Shown here: positions 63,285 through 64,000 of the stretch, one piece after another
Layout of the letters: every line of letters starts with the position of its first letter
Numbering within the stretch: position 1 is the first letter of the stretch
From: VXNE01 sp965203615
Lineage (GTDB): Bacteria; Pseudomonadota; Gammaproteobacteria; Pseudomonadales; Azotimanducaceae
DNA length: 64,000 nt
Assembly: GCA_965203615.1 (NCBI GenBank)
Contig: OZ241900.1
Span: forward strand, 2,852,001 to 2,916,000
Reading direction: 5' to 3'
The notes under the pieces: model-generated
Told to the model about the DNA's origin: nothing
Databases searched by the model: none
The model's input: the letters and a program-made list of their open reading frames with translations, nothing else
Position numbers and translations under genes: made by a program

Positions 63285-63302
63285 CGACGGATTTCATGGC
63301 GC
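63285..63302 (+). repeat. 18-bp direct repeat, right boundary of the island
   Basis: CGACGGATTTCATGGCGC, identical to 46100-46117. It ends 2 bp before the polA stop codon (63305-63307), so the island edge touches the 3' end of polA. Confidence 0.7.
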
Positions 63303-63304
63303 CG

Positions 63305-64000
63305 TCAGTGGGCCTGGTCCCAGTTGTCTCCGATCCCGGCGTCCACGACGAGATCCACCGAAAGGTCCGCGGCAGCCGTCATGCGTTCGGTCACGCCCCG
63401 GACCACCGCTTCGACGTCGTCTTCGGCCACTTCCAGCACGAGTTCGTCGTGCACCTGCATGATCACGCGGGCGTCGTGCCCGGCTTGCCCGAGCCAGGCG
63501 TCGACGCTGATCATGGCGCGCTTGATGATGTCGGCCGCGGTGCCCTGCATCGGCGCGTTGATGGCGGTGCGCTCGGCCGCCTGGCGCCTGGGGGCCTGGC
63601 GCGCATTGATATCGGGCAGGTAGAGCCGGCGGCCGAACACGGTCTCGACGAAACCCTGCTCCCGCGCCTCGGCCCGGATGCGCTCCATGTAGTCGTGCAC
63701 GCCGGGATAGCGCGCGAAATACAGGTCTATGTACTCCTGGGCGAGCTTTCGCTCGATGCCAAGCTGGCGAGCCAGACCGAACGCCGACATACCGTAGATG
63801 AGTCCGAAGTTGATCGCCTTGGCGCTGCGACGCTGCCCGTCCGTGACGTCGGCAAGCGGGGCGCCGAACACTTCCGCGGCCGTTGCCCGGTGGATATCGA
63901 GCCTGTCGTCGAATGCCCTGAGCAGTCCTTCGTCCCGTGACAGGTGCGCCATGATGCGCAGCTCGATCTGGGAGTAGTCGGCGGCGACCAGCTTGTGTCC
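63305..64000 (-). CDS. polA: DNA polymerase I, C-terminal part
   Basis: 231 residues visible; the gene continues beyond the window. Motif A reads DYSQIELRIMAHLS, motif B region AKAINFGLIYGMSAFGLARQL and motif C MQVHDELVLEV. It belongs to the family A polymerase palm and fingers. Expected next to engB in Pseudomonas-like genomes. Confidence 0.96.
   Translation of the reverse strand, partial: GHKLVAADYSQIELRIMAHLSRDEGLLRAFDDRLDIHRATAAEVFGAPLADVTDGQRRSAKAINFGLIYGMSAFGLARQLGIERKLAQEYIDLYFARYPGVHDYMERIRAEAREQGFVETVFGRRLYLPDINARQAPRRQAAERTAINAPMQGTAADIIKRAMISVDAWLGQAGHDARVIMQVHDELVLEVAEDDVEAVVRGVTERMTAAADLSVDLVVDAGIGDNWDQAH

Overview
The window looks like a high-GC gammaproteobacterial chromosome that carries insertion sequences and accessory islands. 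Three conserved gene orders support this. (1) thyA ... ptsP-rppH (E. coli has thyA-lgt-ptsP-rppH; lgt is absent here). (2) pepP-ubiH-gcvT-gcvH-gcvP diverging from zapA - 6S RNA - fau, with rpiA nearby. (3) dsbA - cytochrome c4 - engB next to polA, the order I recall from Pseudomonas. Glycine decarboxylase is split into two subunits. The species cannot be named from sequence alone; a marine or host-associated lifestyle would be a guess.

Layout. 1-12.7 kb: end of an NRDE/TANGO2-like gene, thyA, a VapBC pair with a twin-palindrome operator, an SDR, a YjgN-like membrane protein coupled to an M48 protease, a CsgG-like protein, the rppH-ptsP operon, a YyaL-type protein and a DUF4143 ATPase. 12.9-14.3 kb: an IS1380-family transposase. 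14.4-25.3 kb: housekeeping block with gcvPB/PA/H/T, ubiH, an extra C39-like protease gene and pepP on the minus strand, and a ZapB-like gene, zapA, 6S RNA, fau, def and rpiA on the plus strand. 25.5-31.2 kb: three phytanoyl-CoA-dioxygenase-family genes, an FAD amine-oxidase-like gene, arfB and a HSD17B4-like SDR. 31.2-33.6 kb: a RelE/Phd toxin-antitoxin pair and a complete rve-type IS with terminal inverted repeats. 33.6-43.9 kb: aceE without aceF, two overlapping acyl-CoA dehydrogenases, HigBA with a 22-bp palindromic operator, a single-chain acyl-CoA carboxylase and a MetF-like reductase. 43.9-45.9 kb: dsbA, cytochrome c4, engB.

The most unusual part is 46.1-63.3 kb. About 17.2 kb of accessory DNA separates engB from polA and is bounded by a perfect 18-bp direct repeat. 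Inside it, an 11.1-kb segment is bounded by 92-bp inverted repeats (ends of an ISNCY/IS1202-like element) and then by a 16-bp direct repeat, the structure of a composite transposon. The cargo is built from TonB-dependent receptors (TBDRs) and YejA-like periplasmic solute-binding proteins (SBPs) with no permease or ATPase. One SBP/TBDR locus has been split by a 2.1-kb duplication that brackets foreign LLM-oxidoreductase and ThuA genes and an IS91-like transposase remnant. One receptor has a G10 tract upstream of its start; the other is frameshifted.

Working picture (inference): the core genes serve one-carbon, translation, redox and cell-division functions; the 25-43 kb genes suggest breakdown of branched or long-chain acyl-CoA compounds; the island adds a mobile, partly decayed outer-membrane/periplasm uptake module.
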